From Mesorhizobium sp. M1B.F.Ca.ET.045.04.1.1 (GTDB lineage: Bacteria > Pseudomonadota > Alphaproteobacteria > Rhizobiales > Rhizobiaceae), in NCBI RefSeq assembly GCF_003952465.1, contig NZ_CP034448.1:3263001-3327000 (forward strand): a stretch of DNA of 64,000 nt, written 5' to 3'. A program made the position numbers and the translations under genes. The notes under the pieces were generated by a model. That model made no database searches. It saw only the letters and a list, made by a program, of their open reading frames with translations, and had not been told where the DNA came from. This document shows positions 51,401 through 60,177 of this stretch, piece after piece; the first letter of the stretch is position 1; every line of letters starts with the position of its first letter.

Positions 51401-52653
51401 CGCCGCGGCTGGCGCGGCGTAGACGGTGCTGCGGCTCTCAACTGACCGCGCTCCAGCGAAACGACTGCGATGGCAGCACAGGCAAACAGACCGGAAAGGC
51501 CGAGGAATGTGTGCCTTGCTCCCAAATTGCTGAAGCTCGCGATGAGGTAGACGGCGATCGCGGCCAAACCGATCCCTGCCTCGATATTGCTGCGAACACG
51601 TCCAACCATGCGGTTAGGCATGGCTTTCAACACCGCCACGTCGCCGGCGACGCGGATCATCATGAACGACAGGCCGATCAGACCTTGCCACAGCATGGCC
51701 TCGGCAAGGGTTTGGGCGGTGGACAGGAGTGCAGTGGCGAGTGAGACCAGGACGGAACCGACCGCCATGAAAACGCTCGCATTGAGCTTGTCGACGAACC
51801 TTGCAAGAACAGCGCTGCCCAGCAGGCCGCCGCCCGAGTACATCGCGGCGATCCAGCCATAGAGCTCGCCCGGGAGTTTCAAATCGTCGCGAGCGAAACC
51901 GCCAAGCAGTGCGTTGGAGGCGTGGGCCGACGCATAGGCGAGCATCAGCGCGCATAAAGACGCTCTCAGTCTGGGATTGCCGACCGTCGACACCACTCCC
52001 GCCAGCAAAAGCAGGCCATGGTTGGCGCGTGGCATTCGCACGCACCGATCGTTGTCGAGCTTGAGAAGCCAGGCGGACGCAACCGCCACAAAGGACCAGA
52101 CGGCGCAGATTGTCAGTCCGCCGCCGACCCCTATGAGCGGAAGACAGAGCCCCGCAAGCGCCGCGCCGACAATGTTGCCTACCTGGATGCAAAAGAGGCT
52201 GAAGGCGACGGCCCGGGCCAGCATGCCCTTGCCCGCCCGCTGCAGCAGGGCCTGACTGCATGGATACGACAGGAGCGAACCCAGCGATATCAGGCAGGCA
52301 CAGACGTAGAGCGCAGCTATGGGAATGTCGATTGGTGAAAGGCACACCGCGACCAGCGACAGCAGCAGAACGCCGACAGCATGCAGCGTTTCACCAAAGA
52401 CAAACAGACGACGTCGCGGGAGGCGATCGAGATGTGGTCCAAGGAAAGGGCCAACGGTGAATGCGAGCAATTGCCCGCAGATCAGTACCTTGCCAACCGA
52501 TGTGACGTTTCCGGTAATCTCCAATGTGAACCAGGAAATGAGAACAATGAACATGCTGCGTGCGCACTGCATCGCAAACAGCATGGAATAAAGGGGCAGG
52601 TAGCCCAGGCGCTGCATAGACCCTTGCCCGGCCTTGCCGGTTAAAAACACCAC
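51397..52653 (-). CDS. MFS transporter (MdtH/MefA-like efflux type)
   Basis: The ~418-residue product has 12 predicted helices in two halves, with GPFLGPHLDRLPRRRLFVFGE as the loop 2-3 motif A and a charged central loop (LDNDRCVRMPRANHG). The pattern is that of MFS_3/efflux carriers. I favour GTG 52653 with GAGGAC upstream; ATG 52617 and an upstream TTG are alternatives. It lies about 100 bases after the PLP synthase gene and is translationally coupled to the GNAT. It likely exports the operon's product. Confidence 0.85.
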   Translation of the reverse strand: MVFLTGKAGQGSMQRLGYLPLYSMLFAMQCARSMFIVLISWFTLEITGNVTSVGKVLICGQLLAFTVGPFLGPHLDRLPRRRLFVFGETLHAVGVLLLSLVAVCLSPIDIPIAALYVCACLISLGSLLSYPCSQALLQRAGKGMLARAVAFSLFCIQVGNIVGAALAGLCLPLIGVGGGLTICAVWSFVAVASAWLLKLDNDRCVRMPRANHGLLLLAGVVSTVGNPRLRASLCALMLAYASAHASNALLGGFARDDLKLPGELYGWIAAMYSGGGLLGSAVLARFVDKLNASVFMAVGSVLVSLATALLSTAQTLAEAMLWQGLIGLSFMMIRVAGDVAVLKAMPNRMVGRVRSNIEAGIGLAAIAVYLIASFSNLGARHTFLGLSGLFACAAIAVVSLERGQLRAAAPSTPRQPRR

Positions 52654-52776
52654 GGCCGTCCTCGTCTGTTGCAATTATTCGCGGCAATGCCGCAGTCTCA
52701 ATCTGCGCTTCACCGGTGTGGTGTTAGGCCGTCGCAGAGGTTGTTGCGGCTGCGCTATTGGCGCACGCTAGCCCGG

Positions 52777-53820
52777 CTAGGCCGGCGTTTGTCCTGTATC
52801 TCCCAGTACTTGCCCAAGCGATCGGCGCTCCCATCCGAAGCGTGACCAGCCGCGCATCGGATCGTTCGGCGCAGCGACGGTTACAGGATCCTCGCGGACC
52901 CGGCCTGGTCGGCTTGTGGCGGACTGAAGCCATTGCGGATCGTAGACGGTCTCGACATATCGATGGCCCTCGTCGGGAAACAGTGTGACGACGGTCTTTC
53001 CGGGGTTGCGCCTTGCCCACCACTGGCCGACCCTGAAGGCCGCGCCGCTGGTCGGTCCCATGAACAGACCATGGCTGCGATGAAGGTCGTGCGTGGCGGC
53101 ATAGGTCTCTGCCGGGGTCAGCCAATGAATTTCGTTGAACTGACTGTGATCGACATTCCTCGGCAGGATGTTCCCGCCAAGACCGCTGAGATTGAGCCTG
53201 CCGCTCGGTTGTCCGAACAGGACGCTGTTCGGGGTGTCGACGCCGATTGTATAGAGGTGGGGAAAGAGCGGGCGAAGATATCTCGACGTGCCGCACATCG
53301 ATCCGCCGGAGCCTACAGGGCCGACCAGGCAGTCGATCCTGCCGACGCGGTCTATCAGGAGTGCTGCGACCTTGCCGTAGGAAAGCGGATTGTCGGCATT
53401 GTCGTATTGGCAGGGCCAGTAGCTGCCCGGATGCTCCCGCAAATAGCCGTGAACCCGGTCGAGCCGAGCTCGTTGCAGACCACCCGAGACGGCAGGCGTG
53501 TCGACGATTGTAACCTCCGCGCCGAGCTCGTTCAGACGACGATGCAGATGGCGGTCGAGAGCCCAGTCGCTGACAAGAACCAGCCTATGCCTATGCTGGA
53601 GCGCAAGCATGGCCAGCGCCAGTCCAAAGGTGCCGGAGGAGGATTCGCAAATGGTTGCGCCAGGTTTCAAATCACCGCGCTCGGCGGCATTTTCCAACAT
53701 GAAGCGCGCCGGCAGAAGCTTCATCAGGAAGAAGCTTGCACCGTACATGGAACCATCGAGCGGGACGATGCGGGGGTTCTCGAAATCTTCCAGCTTGCGC
53801 ATAAGCTCACGCTTCGACAT
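52777..53820 (-). CDS. PLP-dependent cysteine-synthase-family enzyme
   Basis: This 347-residue fold-type II PLP enzyme has its likely Schiff-base Lys at 34 (FFLMKLLPARFMLENAAERG, equivalent to SVKDRPA), the substrate loop ESSSGTFG (59-66) and the phosphate-binding GPVGSGGSMCG (167-177). It resembles SbnA/CysK2-like enzymes that use activated serine (O-phospho- or O-acetylserine) to make beta-substituted alanines; ICESSSGTFG diverges from the EPTSGNTG of housekeeping CysK. A GHMP kinase is 17 bases upstream, so a phosphorylated amino acid is a plausible substrate. Confidence 0.83.
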   Translation of the reverse strand: MSKRELMRKLEDFENPRIVPLDGSMYGASFFLMKLLPARFMLENAAERGDLKPGATICESSSGTFGLALAMLALQHRHRLVLVSDWALDRHLHRRLNELGAEVTIVDTPAVSGGLQRARLDRVHGYLREHPGSYWPCQYDNADNPLSYGKVAALLIDRVGRIDCLVGPVGSGGSMCGTSRYLRPLFPHLYTIGVDTPNSVLFGQPSGRLNLSGLGGNILPRNVDHSQFNEIHWLTPAETYAATHDLHRSHGLFMGPTSGAAFRVGQWWARRNPGKTVVTLFPDEGHRYVETVYDPQWLQSATSRPGRVREDPVTVAAPNDPMRGWSRFGWERRSLGQVLGDTGQTPA

Positions 53821-53837
53821 GACGACCCCACCGGCAA

Positions 53838-54719
53838 TCAGCTGTGAAAAATAGTCGGCTCGAACGCCGATCGCTTCAGCATGTCTGCCGCCTGCTCGAT
53901 GTTGCGCGGGGCATCGGCATCGTGCTTGTCGAACAGCAGCCCGACGACAGTGCCGCTGTGAGCGACCTGGATGCCGACGGCACTGAAGCGGGCGCCGATG
54001 GCTTCGATCTCGTCCAATCGCGGTTTTGGCAAGAACCTTTCGTTTAGATGTGCGCTTGCCGTCGCGACCTTGCCGAGCAGGTGGGGGTCTGCCTCATTGA
54101 CGGCGGTCCGCAGCAGGCTGCGCAGGGGTCGAAATGCCTCGACCTCGGCCGCGTCGTAGCGCGCTGGCTCGAACTCGAGCGTGTTGACGGTCGCTTCGGG
54201 CATGGTGTCCACGCTGATGATACCGAAGGCCGGCAAGGGCTTGCGGAAAGCCTCCATGACCAGCCCTTCGCGATGCGCAAACAACACCGCCTGCTGCCTG
54301 AACAAGGTGGAATCGCAAGCGATTTCGGCGCCAACCGCAATGCGCATGACTTGTTCGGATGATGCTTCGATCCGCAAGCAATCCATCACCGCCAGGATGC
54401 TCGCCAGCACGTCGGCGGTCGAGGATCCCATCCCTCTGCCTATCGGGATATTGCTGTCGACCGAGAGGACACCGCCCAGGCCTTCCGGACCAAAGGCGCG
54501 CAGGGTCATTTGCGCCGCCCGAAGCGCCTTTTGACAATGAGGCTGGGACACGGTGACAGGTTGATCGACCTGCGCCCTGAACGAGGCCCTCGTCTTAAGA
54601 TGACGGCAGGGCAACGAAACCAGGGCGCGTCGGAAATGCACGCCTGTGTCCTCAAACAGGCCCTGTACCAATTCGCCGTGATGCCCGATGGCCTCGGCGT
54701 ATCCAATGAGATTCGACAT
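53838..54719 (-). CDS. GHMP kinase (PduX-like amino acid kinase)
   Basis: This 293-residue protein has the GHMP ATP-loop IPIGRGMGSSTAD (91-103), an N-terminal GHHGELVQG (13-20) resembling the P-A-S-C-G-E-L-V-Q-G motif of the L-threonine kinase PduX, and a C-terminal HSGTVVGLLFD strand. It would phosphorylate the hydroxyl of a small substrate such as threonine or serine. ATG 54719 is preferred over 54749 because the motif distance matches PduX. It is first in the operon; the region upstream is AT-rich with no GGAAC promoter. Confidence 0.82.
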   Translation of the reverse strand: MSNLIGYAEAIGHHGELVQGLFEDTGVHFRRALVSLPCRHLKTRASFRAQVDQPVTVSQPHCQKALRAAQMTLRAFGPEGLGGVLSVDSNIPIGRGMGSSTADVLASILAVMDCLRIEASSEQVMRIAVGAEIACDSTLFRQQAVLFAHREGLVMEAFRKPLPAFGIISVDTMPEATVNTLEFEPARYDAAEVEAFRPLRSLLRTAVNEADPHLLGKVATASAHLNERFLPKPRLDEIEAIGARFSAVGIQVAHSGTVVGLLFDKHDADAPRNIEQAADMLKRSAFEPTIFHS

Positions 54720-54749
54720 CTGGTGACCCCCGCAAAATACACCCATCAT

Positions 54750-54921
54750 TGATGGTATTTCTGCAGGCCATAAGGGTCATCATCAACTATTAATTTGCAA
54801 ATTCTCCAAGAAGAAAGTTTTATTGTCAGTTACCATTTATACGCCTGCTGACTCAAAAGCTCATAATCATAAAATAACGTTGCGTCGTCTTAACGCACAA
54901 CAAACACACCTTGAAAACGGA
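54750..54921. other. AT-rich intergenic region
   Basis: About 170 bases of clearly lower GC content than the surroundings lie between the GHMP kinase start and the response-regulator end. It probably holds the promoter and operators of the kinase operon. I could not define a specific promoter; there is no GGAAC/GTT pair. Confidence 0.5.
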
Positions 54922-55650
54922 TCATCTGCCGCCGGCCAGCCGCTGCCCTGGATGCTCGCCCCGCCTTTTGCGCAGCGCATAACCGGCCAGCCTGACGGTG
55001 AGGATAAAGGCGCTTGCACAGTTCTGGTGCAGCAGCTTTCGCAATTGACTTATGTGAACATCGACGGTCCGCGCGCTGACGTTGTCCTTTGAAGGCCAGC
55101 CTGCCGCGATCAACTCGTTCCGGCCGATCACCTTTTCGGGATGTTCAAGCATGTGCCGCAGCAACTTGAACTCGATCGGACCCAACGACACTTGCCTGCC
55201 ACCGCAGCGAATCCGGTATGTGTCGATATTCATTTCGACCTCGCCGTAGGCGAGAGATTTGGCTTTGACGGATCCCGGTGAACGGCTAATCGCAAGCCTC
55301 GAGTGCAAGTAGTCTATCAGCCTTGCTGGCGCGAACGGTGCGGCAAGGCATTCATCGATGCCGGACTTCAGGAGCGCAATATGGTGCTGGCCTGCGCCAG
55401 GCGGCACCAAGGCGATGTAGGCGAGCGTGCTGGTGCGCGGGTCTTGCTTGAGGCGTGCTGCCTCCTCCACCAGCAGGTTTCCTGGCCTGCAGTCGAGCAC
55501 GACGGCGCGGATCGACTTCTCCGCGGCGAGCTCGAACGTTTCCTCCACGCTTGCCGCCAGCGACACCGAGAACCCGTCCACCTCCAATATATGGCCGAGC
55601 ATCAGATAGAACTGCGGGTCTTGCGTGTAGATCGCGACGAGTGGCTTCAT
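54922..55650 (-). CDS. OmpR-family response regulator with atypical receiver
   Basis: This 242-residue protein has a receiver-like N-terminal domain (VVLDCRPGN with Asp53) and an OmpR/PhoB winged helix (VSLGPIEFKLLRHMLEHPEKVIGRNELIAAGW, then VDVHISQLRKLL). The conserved Lys of active receivers is Ala (CLAAPFAP), and the N-terminal acidic pair is reduced (TQD), so normal phosphorylation is doubtful. No sensor kinase is adjacent. It may regulate the neighbouring GHMP-kinase operon, whose promoter region lies next to its end; this is a guess. Confidence 0.83.
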   Translation of the reverse strand: MKPLVAIYTQDPQFYLMLGHILEVDGFSVSLAASVEETFELAAEKSIRAVVLDCRPGNLLVEEAARLKQDPRTSTLAYIALVPPGAGQHHIALLKSGIDECLAAPFAPARLIDYLHSRLAISRSPGSVKAKSLAYGEVEMNIDTYRIRCGGRQVSLGPIEFKLLRHMLEHPEKVIGRNELIAAGWPSKDNVSARTVDVHISQLRKLLHQNCASAFILTVRLAGYALRKRRGEHPGQRLAGGR

Positions 55651-56094
55651 GAACTTGGCGACGTGGCTTTGGAAGGCAGACCCGGCCGAGGGAAGAATGG
55701 CGTGAAGATCACCCTTTCTGGCTCCTGCGCGACAACTGGATCGGCAAACCGCAAACGATCTGAGCGGTTCCTCAACAAGCTCTCAGAGTTCGCCTGCAGG
55801 CACAAGGAACGAGCGCTGGAACAGTTGTTTTGCGGCACGAACTTTGTCTCTCGGCAGAACCCCGAACGGCCAGGCACTGCGCAGTTAGAGGCATATTCGA
55901 TTTTCGGCGAGAGTACTTGGGATCGGTGACCTTGATGTGGGGGTCGACAGATTGGCGCATAGCCGTATCGTCGGGTCGAGCAACAGAGGCAGACGATCGT
56001 CTTCGTCATGTGGGCGCGACAAGGCCAAAACTTCTGGAACAACGGCTTTTTGGCACCCAAATAAGCGGCCCGGGCATTCAGGGCCGGTAGGGGG
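55651..56094. other. 440-base stretch without a supported gene
   Basis: A plus-strand frame reaches 55929 and minus frames are open, but the candidate proteins have mixed, shadow-like composition and no good ribosome-binding site. I see no gene here with confidence. Confidence 0.35.
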
Positions 56095-56349
56095 TCAGTT
56101 TGAAAGTCCTGGGTCGATGATAACCGGAATGCCGGACACAGATGTGACCCTCATAACCTCGTGTCCGCCGATATCGCGGACTGTGCAGACTATATCGCGG
56201 GTCTCTCCGTGGGTCGTCGGCACCGCCACGAACCTGCTCACGATTTCGATGGCGCGATCCTGCGCCGCCAGTGGGGTTGGAAGGTTGGTTCCACCGGCAT
56301 CGTGGTAAACCTCCCCGCTATGGGAGAGATCGAAGTAGAACCGAGGCAT
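56095..56349 (-). CDS. DUF6894-type small protein
   Basis: This 84-residue protein begins MPRFYFDLSHSGEVYHDAGGTNLP and contains VCTVRDIGGHEVMRVTSV, the DUF6894 pattern (MPRYFFDV..G....D..G..L). These are short rhizobial proteins of unknown function, often multiple per genome. It has no GGAAC-type promoter. It is followed by intergenic DNA. Confidence 0.8.
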   Translation of the reverse strand: MPRFYFDLSHSGEVYHDAGGTNLPTPLAAQDRAIEIVSRFVAVPTTHGETRDIVCTVRDIGGHEVMRVTSVSGIPVIIDPGLSN

Positions 56350-56402
56350 GGGCTAATAAGTGCGGAGCGGCGCAAAAGGTTCACCCGAGTTATGAGTTTT
56401 TC

Positions 56403-56621
56403 CTAATGCCGGGCCAGCTTCCCGTTCGCTACGCGCTCAAGCTCTGTCGATAGCTGCTCGGCGTCTTCAATGCCTCGCCTGAAAAGGCTCATCACCATGA
56501 TGGCGATCTGTTCCCGGTCGCGCTCATCCTGGCACTCGGCGGGATGCTTTGCACAGTAGTCGTTCAAAGCTTTTGTGAGAATGCCGAGCTGGGCGGAATC
56601 CGCCATTCCATGGGGCAACAT
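56403..56621 (-). CDS. 72-residue soluble hypothetical protein
   Basis: The product (MLPHGMADSAQLGILTKALNDYCAKHPAECQDERDREQIAIMVMSLFRRGIEDAEQL in outline) is a compact helical protein. Two Cys, in YCAKH and AECQDE, lie seven residues apart. GGGAGG is well placed before ATG 56621. Similar short proteins occur in rhizobia; function unknown. Confidence 0.7.
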   Translation of the reverse strand: MLPHGMADSAQLGILTKALNDYCAKHPAECQDERDREQIAIMVMSLFRRGIEDAEQLSTELERVANGKLARH

Positions 56622-56901
56622 ACCGGCCTCCCTCCCTCATCGATACTGGAAGACGATACACCCAAAAAAAGTCAGCTTCGAGTCAATTAGGGTCGGACCG
56701 AGGTCCGGGGCTAACGTCTGGTTTGTCAAATATACAATCGCCCTTTGGATACTTGTCGGTCATGGCTTGAAGATGCCATGCGCTTCCAGACGGCGCGTGG
56801 GCGAAACCGCCTATTGTGATCGGGTCGGATTTCAAACTGCCCCACCACCTTCAGACCTGATGGATCGTTGAGCGGCCTGCGATGTGCTATGATTTCGGCC
56901 G

Positions 56902-57465
56902 ATGGGAAAGAAGGCAAAACAAAAGGCCAGGCAGGCGATTGAACCCCCATTGGATCGCGAGCGGACGCGAGAGGCTGACTACTACTACGCCCGCAAGGTC
57001 GGCATGACTAGAGATGAAGCTCCGCACTATCACAAGGATGGCGCGGCTAATCCAGTCCCGGCAGCCGTCGAAAATGCGCCTGCTGACTCAAGCTGCCAGC
57101 GGCAGGCGCAGCTCCGTCAGCAGGCCGCCGCCGGGATGGTTGGACAGGCTGATCTCGCCGCCGGCGCCGCGGGCGATGTTGCGGGCGATGGTGAGGCCGA
57201 GGCCCAGGCCGCCGGTCTCGCGGTTGCGCGACTGCTCGAGGCGCACGAAGGAGCCGAACACCTGATCCAGCTTCGCCTGCGGAATGCCCGGACCCTCGTC
57301 GCGGATGGTGAGCGTGATCGTGTCGCCCGACCGCCGCACGCCGATATGCGCCTTCTTGCCGTAGGTGACCGCGTTCTGGACGAGATTGGTGATGCAGCGG
57401 CGCAGCGCCACCGGCCGCGCGATGCAGATCAGGCCGCGCGTCGGCGTGGCGTCCTCGTCGAATGA
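56902..57465 (+). CDS. doubtful small ORF running into the kinase gene
   Basis: The first ~40 codons (GKKAKQKARQAIEPPLDRER, then ADYYYARKVGMTRDEA) look like a genuine small basic protein with a YYARKVGMTRDEA motif seen in DUF-type rhizobial proteins. After about 57030 the sequence becomes low quality, and from 57088 it is antisense to the histidine kinase. The true gene is therefore probably a truncated or frameshifted fragment of about 60 codons, and the long frame is not a real protein. Confidence 0.3.
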   Translation: MGKKAKQKARQAIEPPLDRERTREADYYYARKVGMTRDEAPHYHKDGAANPVPAAVENAPADSSCQRQAQLRQQAAAGMVGQADLAAGAAGDVAGDGEAEAQAAGLAVARLLEAHEGAEHLIQLRLRNARTLVADGERDRVARPPHADMRLLAVGDRVLDEIGDAAAQRHRPRDADQAARRRGVLVE

Positions 57466-58497
57466 AGCATCCTCGAACATGTCCGCGACGGACTCTACCA
57501 GCGACCAGAAATCGATCCGCTCGGCCTTTTCTTCCGTGACCTCGAATTTGGCGAAGTCGATCACTGAGCTGGCGATGCTTTCGATGTCGGCGAGGTCATG
57601 CGCAAGCGCCTCGCGCGTCTGCGATTTGCGAAGCAATTCGAGCCGCAGCCGCATCCTGGTCAGCGGCGTGCGCAGATCATGCGCGAGCGCCGCCGCCAGA
57701 TGCTCGCGGTCCTCGACATAGTCGCGCAGGCGCATCTGCATGGCGTTGACCGCCTTTGCCGCGGCGCGGATCTCACGGCTGCCGGTCTCGGCGATCGGCG
57801 GGCTTTTGAGATCGTTGCCGATGCGGTTGACCGCCGTCTCCATCATGCGATAGGGCGCCGTCAGCCGGCGCAGCGACCAGATCGACATCACGACGATCAG
57901 TCCCGCTATCAGCGAATAGAGCGGCAGGCTGTCCCAGCTCAAGATCGGCCCTGCGGGCGTGATCGGCTCGGTGAAGTTCAGCCACTGGCCGTCGGAAAAG
58001 CGCAGCGATGCCGTCAGCTTGTCGCTCTGGGCAAAATCCGCGGCCAGCACCAGAAGATCGCGCTCGACCTGGCCGACGTCCTTGTTCATCACTTGCCCGT
58101 CCGGGGCGTCTGCTTCCTGCGTTGCCGGGTCGCGCCGCACACGCGCGTCGGTGACGCCGAACTTGGACAGGCGGCCGACCAGAATGTCCTCCAGCTCGGC
58201 CAGCTGGTCATCGCCGGCGATCGAGGAGGTGACGGCGGGCGTGTCCGAAACAGTCAGCGCATAGGTGGCGTTGAACAGGCCGGACGCGGTCGCCTTGCGT
58301 TCCTCGGGCGTGGTGTCATGCATCAGCTGCACCAGCGAATAGGCGCGGTCGTTCAGCCGGTAGAGATCTACCACATCGTTGGCGGCGGCGCGGTCGCGCG
58401 CCACGATATAGAGCGTCGCCACCTGGCTGATCATCAGGCCGGCAATGACGATGAGCAACACCCAGACAGGCAGGGTCTGCGGCAGGAAGCGTCTCAT
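57088..58497 (-). CDS. sensor histidine kinase
   Basis: This 469-residue membrane kinase has two transmembrane helices (about 10-32 and 190-210) flanking a periplasmic sensor of ~150 residues, then a HAMP domain, and ALAHDLRTPLTRMRLRLELL with the phosphorylated His273. The catalytic domain shows the N box (NLVQNAVTYG), DEGPGIP and GGLGLGLTIARNIA. It overlaps the response-regulator stop by four bases, so it is a cognate pair. The signal is unknown. EnvZ/CpxA-like architecture. Confidence 0.9.
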   Translation of the reverse strand: MRRFLPQTLPVWVLLIVIAGLMISQVATLYIVARDRAAANDVVDLYRLNDRAYSLVQLMHDTTPEERKATASGLFNATYALTVSDTPAVTSSIAGDDQLAELEDILVGRLSKFGVTDARVRRDPATQEADAPDGQVMNKDVGQVERDLLVLAADFAQSDKLTASLRFSDGQWLNFTEPITPAGPILSWDSLPLYSLIAGLIVVMSIWSLRRLTAPYRMMETAVNRIGNDLKSPPIAETGSREIRAAAKAVNAMQMRLRDYVEDREHLAAALAHDLRTPLTRMRLRLELLRKSQTREALAHDLADIESIASSVIDFAKFEVTEEKAERIDFWSLVESVADMFEDASFDEDATPTRGLICIARPVALRRCITNLVQNAVTYGKKAHIGVRRSGDTITLTIRDEGPGIPQAKLDQVFGSFVRLEQSRNRETGGLGLGLTIARNIARGAGGEISLSNHPGGGLLTELRLPLAA

Positions 58498-59210
58498 TCG
58501 GCGGTCGTTTCGGGCAGAAACTGATAGCCGCCGCTGCGCACGGTGAGGATCAGCTTCGGCGTCTTCGGATCGTCCTCCATCTTGCGGCGCAGGCGGCTCA
58601 CCAGAATGTCGACGCTGCGGTCGAAGCTGTAGCCGGTGTCGCCGCCCGAAAGCTCGATGAGCTGCTCGCGGGTGAGCACGCGCTGCGCGCTCTTGACGAA
58701 GGTCTGCAAGAGGTTGAACTCCGCCATCGTCAGCTCCACCCGCACGTCGTCGGGCGCCGTCAGCCGGCGGCGCGAGCAGTCCATGGTCCAGCCGGCGAAG
58801 CGGTAGATCTGCTTGGCGGCGGGCCGGCGCGGCTCGGCCGTGCCGTTGCGCCTCAGAACCGCGCGGATGCGGGCGAGCAGCTCGCGCGGATCGAAGGGTT
58901 TCGGCACATAGTCGTCCGCGCCCATCTCGAGGCCGACGACGCGGTCCGTCGTTTCGGTCACCGCCGTCAGCATGATGATCGGTGTGGTGTAGTTGGCGCG
59001 GATCTCGCGGCAAAGCTCCAGCCCGCTCTTGCCGGGCAGCATCACGTCGAGGACGATGAGATCGACCTGCGCGCGGCGCAGGATCGCCTCCATCTCGGTG
59101 CCGTCGGCGGCCACCGTCGTGTGCAGTCCCCGCTTCTGGAAGAATTCCTGAAGCAGGTCCCGTATGCCCTTGTCGTCATCGACGATCAGTATGTGCGCGT
59201 CGGATTTCAC
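58494..59210 (-). CDS. OmpR-family response regulator
   Basis: This ~239-residue protein has a receiver with IVDDDKG acidic pair, phosphorylated Asp55 in VLDVMLPGKSG and Lys of VPKPFDPRE, and a winged-helix output domain (ELTMAEFNLLQTFVKSAQRVLTREQL, then SVDILVSRLRRKMEDDPKTPKLILTVRSGGYQF). GTG 59210, with GGGG upstream, is preferred over longer GTG/ATG starts. It pairs with the downstream kinase. Confidence 0.9.
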   Translation of the reverse strand: MKSDAHILIVDDDKGIRDLLQEFFQKRGLHTTVAADGTEMEAILRRAQVDLIVLDVMLPGKSGLELCREIRANYTTPIIMLTAVTETTDRVVGLEMGADDYVPKPFDPRELLARIRAVLRRNGTAEPRRPAAKQIYRFAGWTMDCSRRRLTAPDDVRVELTMAEFNLLQTFVKSAQRVLTREQLIELSGGDTGYSFDRSVDILVSRLRRKMEDDPKTPKLILTVRSGGYQFLPETTAE

Positions 59211-59447
59211 GAGAACCCCGCGATTGCTGTGGCCAAGCCGTCCTTCGGTGATCACCCACACGATAGAATTCGGGCCACATCTTGGCCAGTGGCGACGATT
59301 TGGGAAGGGGCGGCCTCCCCAGAAACACTTCAGAAACAAAATTCTACAGTCGGGAAAAACTCGTGAAAAATTTCAAGGGCATAACTGGTGTCGTGGCGGT
59401 CAGGTCATCGGCTGCGACGCAAGTTTCGGGAGTAACGGGCAATACCG

Positions 59448-59750
59448 ATGCAGAGGTTCTGGATCAGCGTGATGGGTGCTTTGCTCAGCATGTCCCTCAT
59501 CACAGCCGCGGTCGGGGCTTCCAACGCAAAGGTAACGCCGCTGACCCGGGCCGAGCGCTGCACCAACCTCAGCCGTCAAGTTGACGAAGCCTTCGAAACC
59601 CATGCCGCGGCAACGCAGGTCACCGCGGCGAAGGCACTTCAAAGAAAGGGAAACCGGTTCTGCGCCGCCAAGAAACAGGCACAGGGCATCCGGATGCTCG
59701 CAAATGCTTTGAAGCTGCTTGGAGTGACACCGATCGACCCGGTTCAGTGA
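59448..59750 (+). CDS. small periplasmic protein
   Basis: This 100-residue protein has a signal peptide (hydrophobic residues 4-22, cleavage likely after VGA) and a ~75-residue helical domain with two Cys (RCTNLSRQVDEAF, NRFCAAKKQA) that could form a disulfide. It is divergent from the response regulator. No family recognised. Confidence 0.7.
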   Translation: MQRFWISVMGALLSMSLITAAVGASNAKVTPLTRAERCTNLSRQVDEAFETHAAATQVTAAKALQRKGNRFCAAKKQAQGIRMLANALKLLGVTPIDPVQ

Positions 59751-59789
59751 CGCTCACCTCCTCGACCCGCATGAAAAGGAAATGAAGCC

Positions 59790-60029
59790 ATGAAGAAGTC
59801 CATCCTCTCCGCCCTCGGCCTCGGTGTTGCTCTCGCCTTCGCGATGCCGACTCTCGGCAACGCCGCCGCCACGACGACCGCTGCTCCGGCCGCTTCGACC
59901 ACGACCACCGCTCCGGCCGACAGCACTGCAAAGCCGCCCGTGAAGAAAGTCGCCGCGAAGAAGCACAAGAAGGCTTCGACGAAGAAGGTCGTCAAGAAGA
60001 CCGACAAGAAGGATGCTCCGAAGACCTGA
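59790..60029 (+). CDS. Lys/Ala/Thr-rich secreted peptide
   Basis: This 79-residue protein has a signal peptide (cleavage near GNA-AA), a Thr/Ala/Pro-rich middle and a C-terminus of Lys pairs (KKVAAKKHKKASTKK). It is reminiscent of histone-like or acid-shock-type basic periplasmic peptides. AAAGGAAA precedes ATG 59790. A hairpin at 60057-60090 follows the stop. Confidence 0.7.
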   Translation: MKKSILSALGLGVALAFAMPTLGNAAATTTAAPAASTTTTAPADSTAKPPVKKVAAKKHKKASTKKVVKKTDKKDAPKT

Positions 60030-60056
60030 CCCGGGTCTCGGCTCTTACTTCCACAA

Positions 60057-60090
60057 AAACCGCTCCAGCCGGTTTCGGCTGGGGCGGTTT
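60057..60090 (+). terminator. hairpin after the Lys-rich peptide gene
   Basis: A 14-base stem with one G.T-type mismatch and a GGTTTC loop lies 28 bases after the stop. The trailing sequence is not U-rich, so efficiency is uncertain. Confidence 0.5.
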
Positions 60091-60177
60091 CGGGCGACCG
60101 AAGGCGACCCGGCTGCTTCAGCCGCGACAGCTTGATCCTTAACCCGATCGCAATGCCGGTGCTTTAGGACAATCCGC

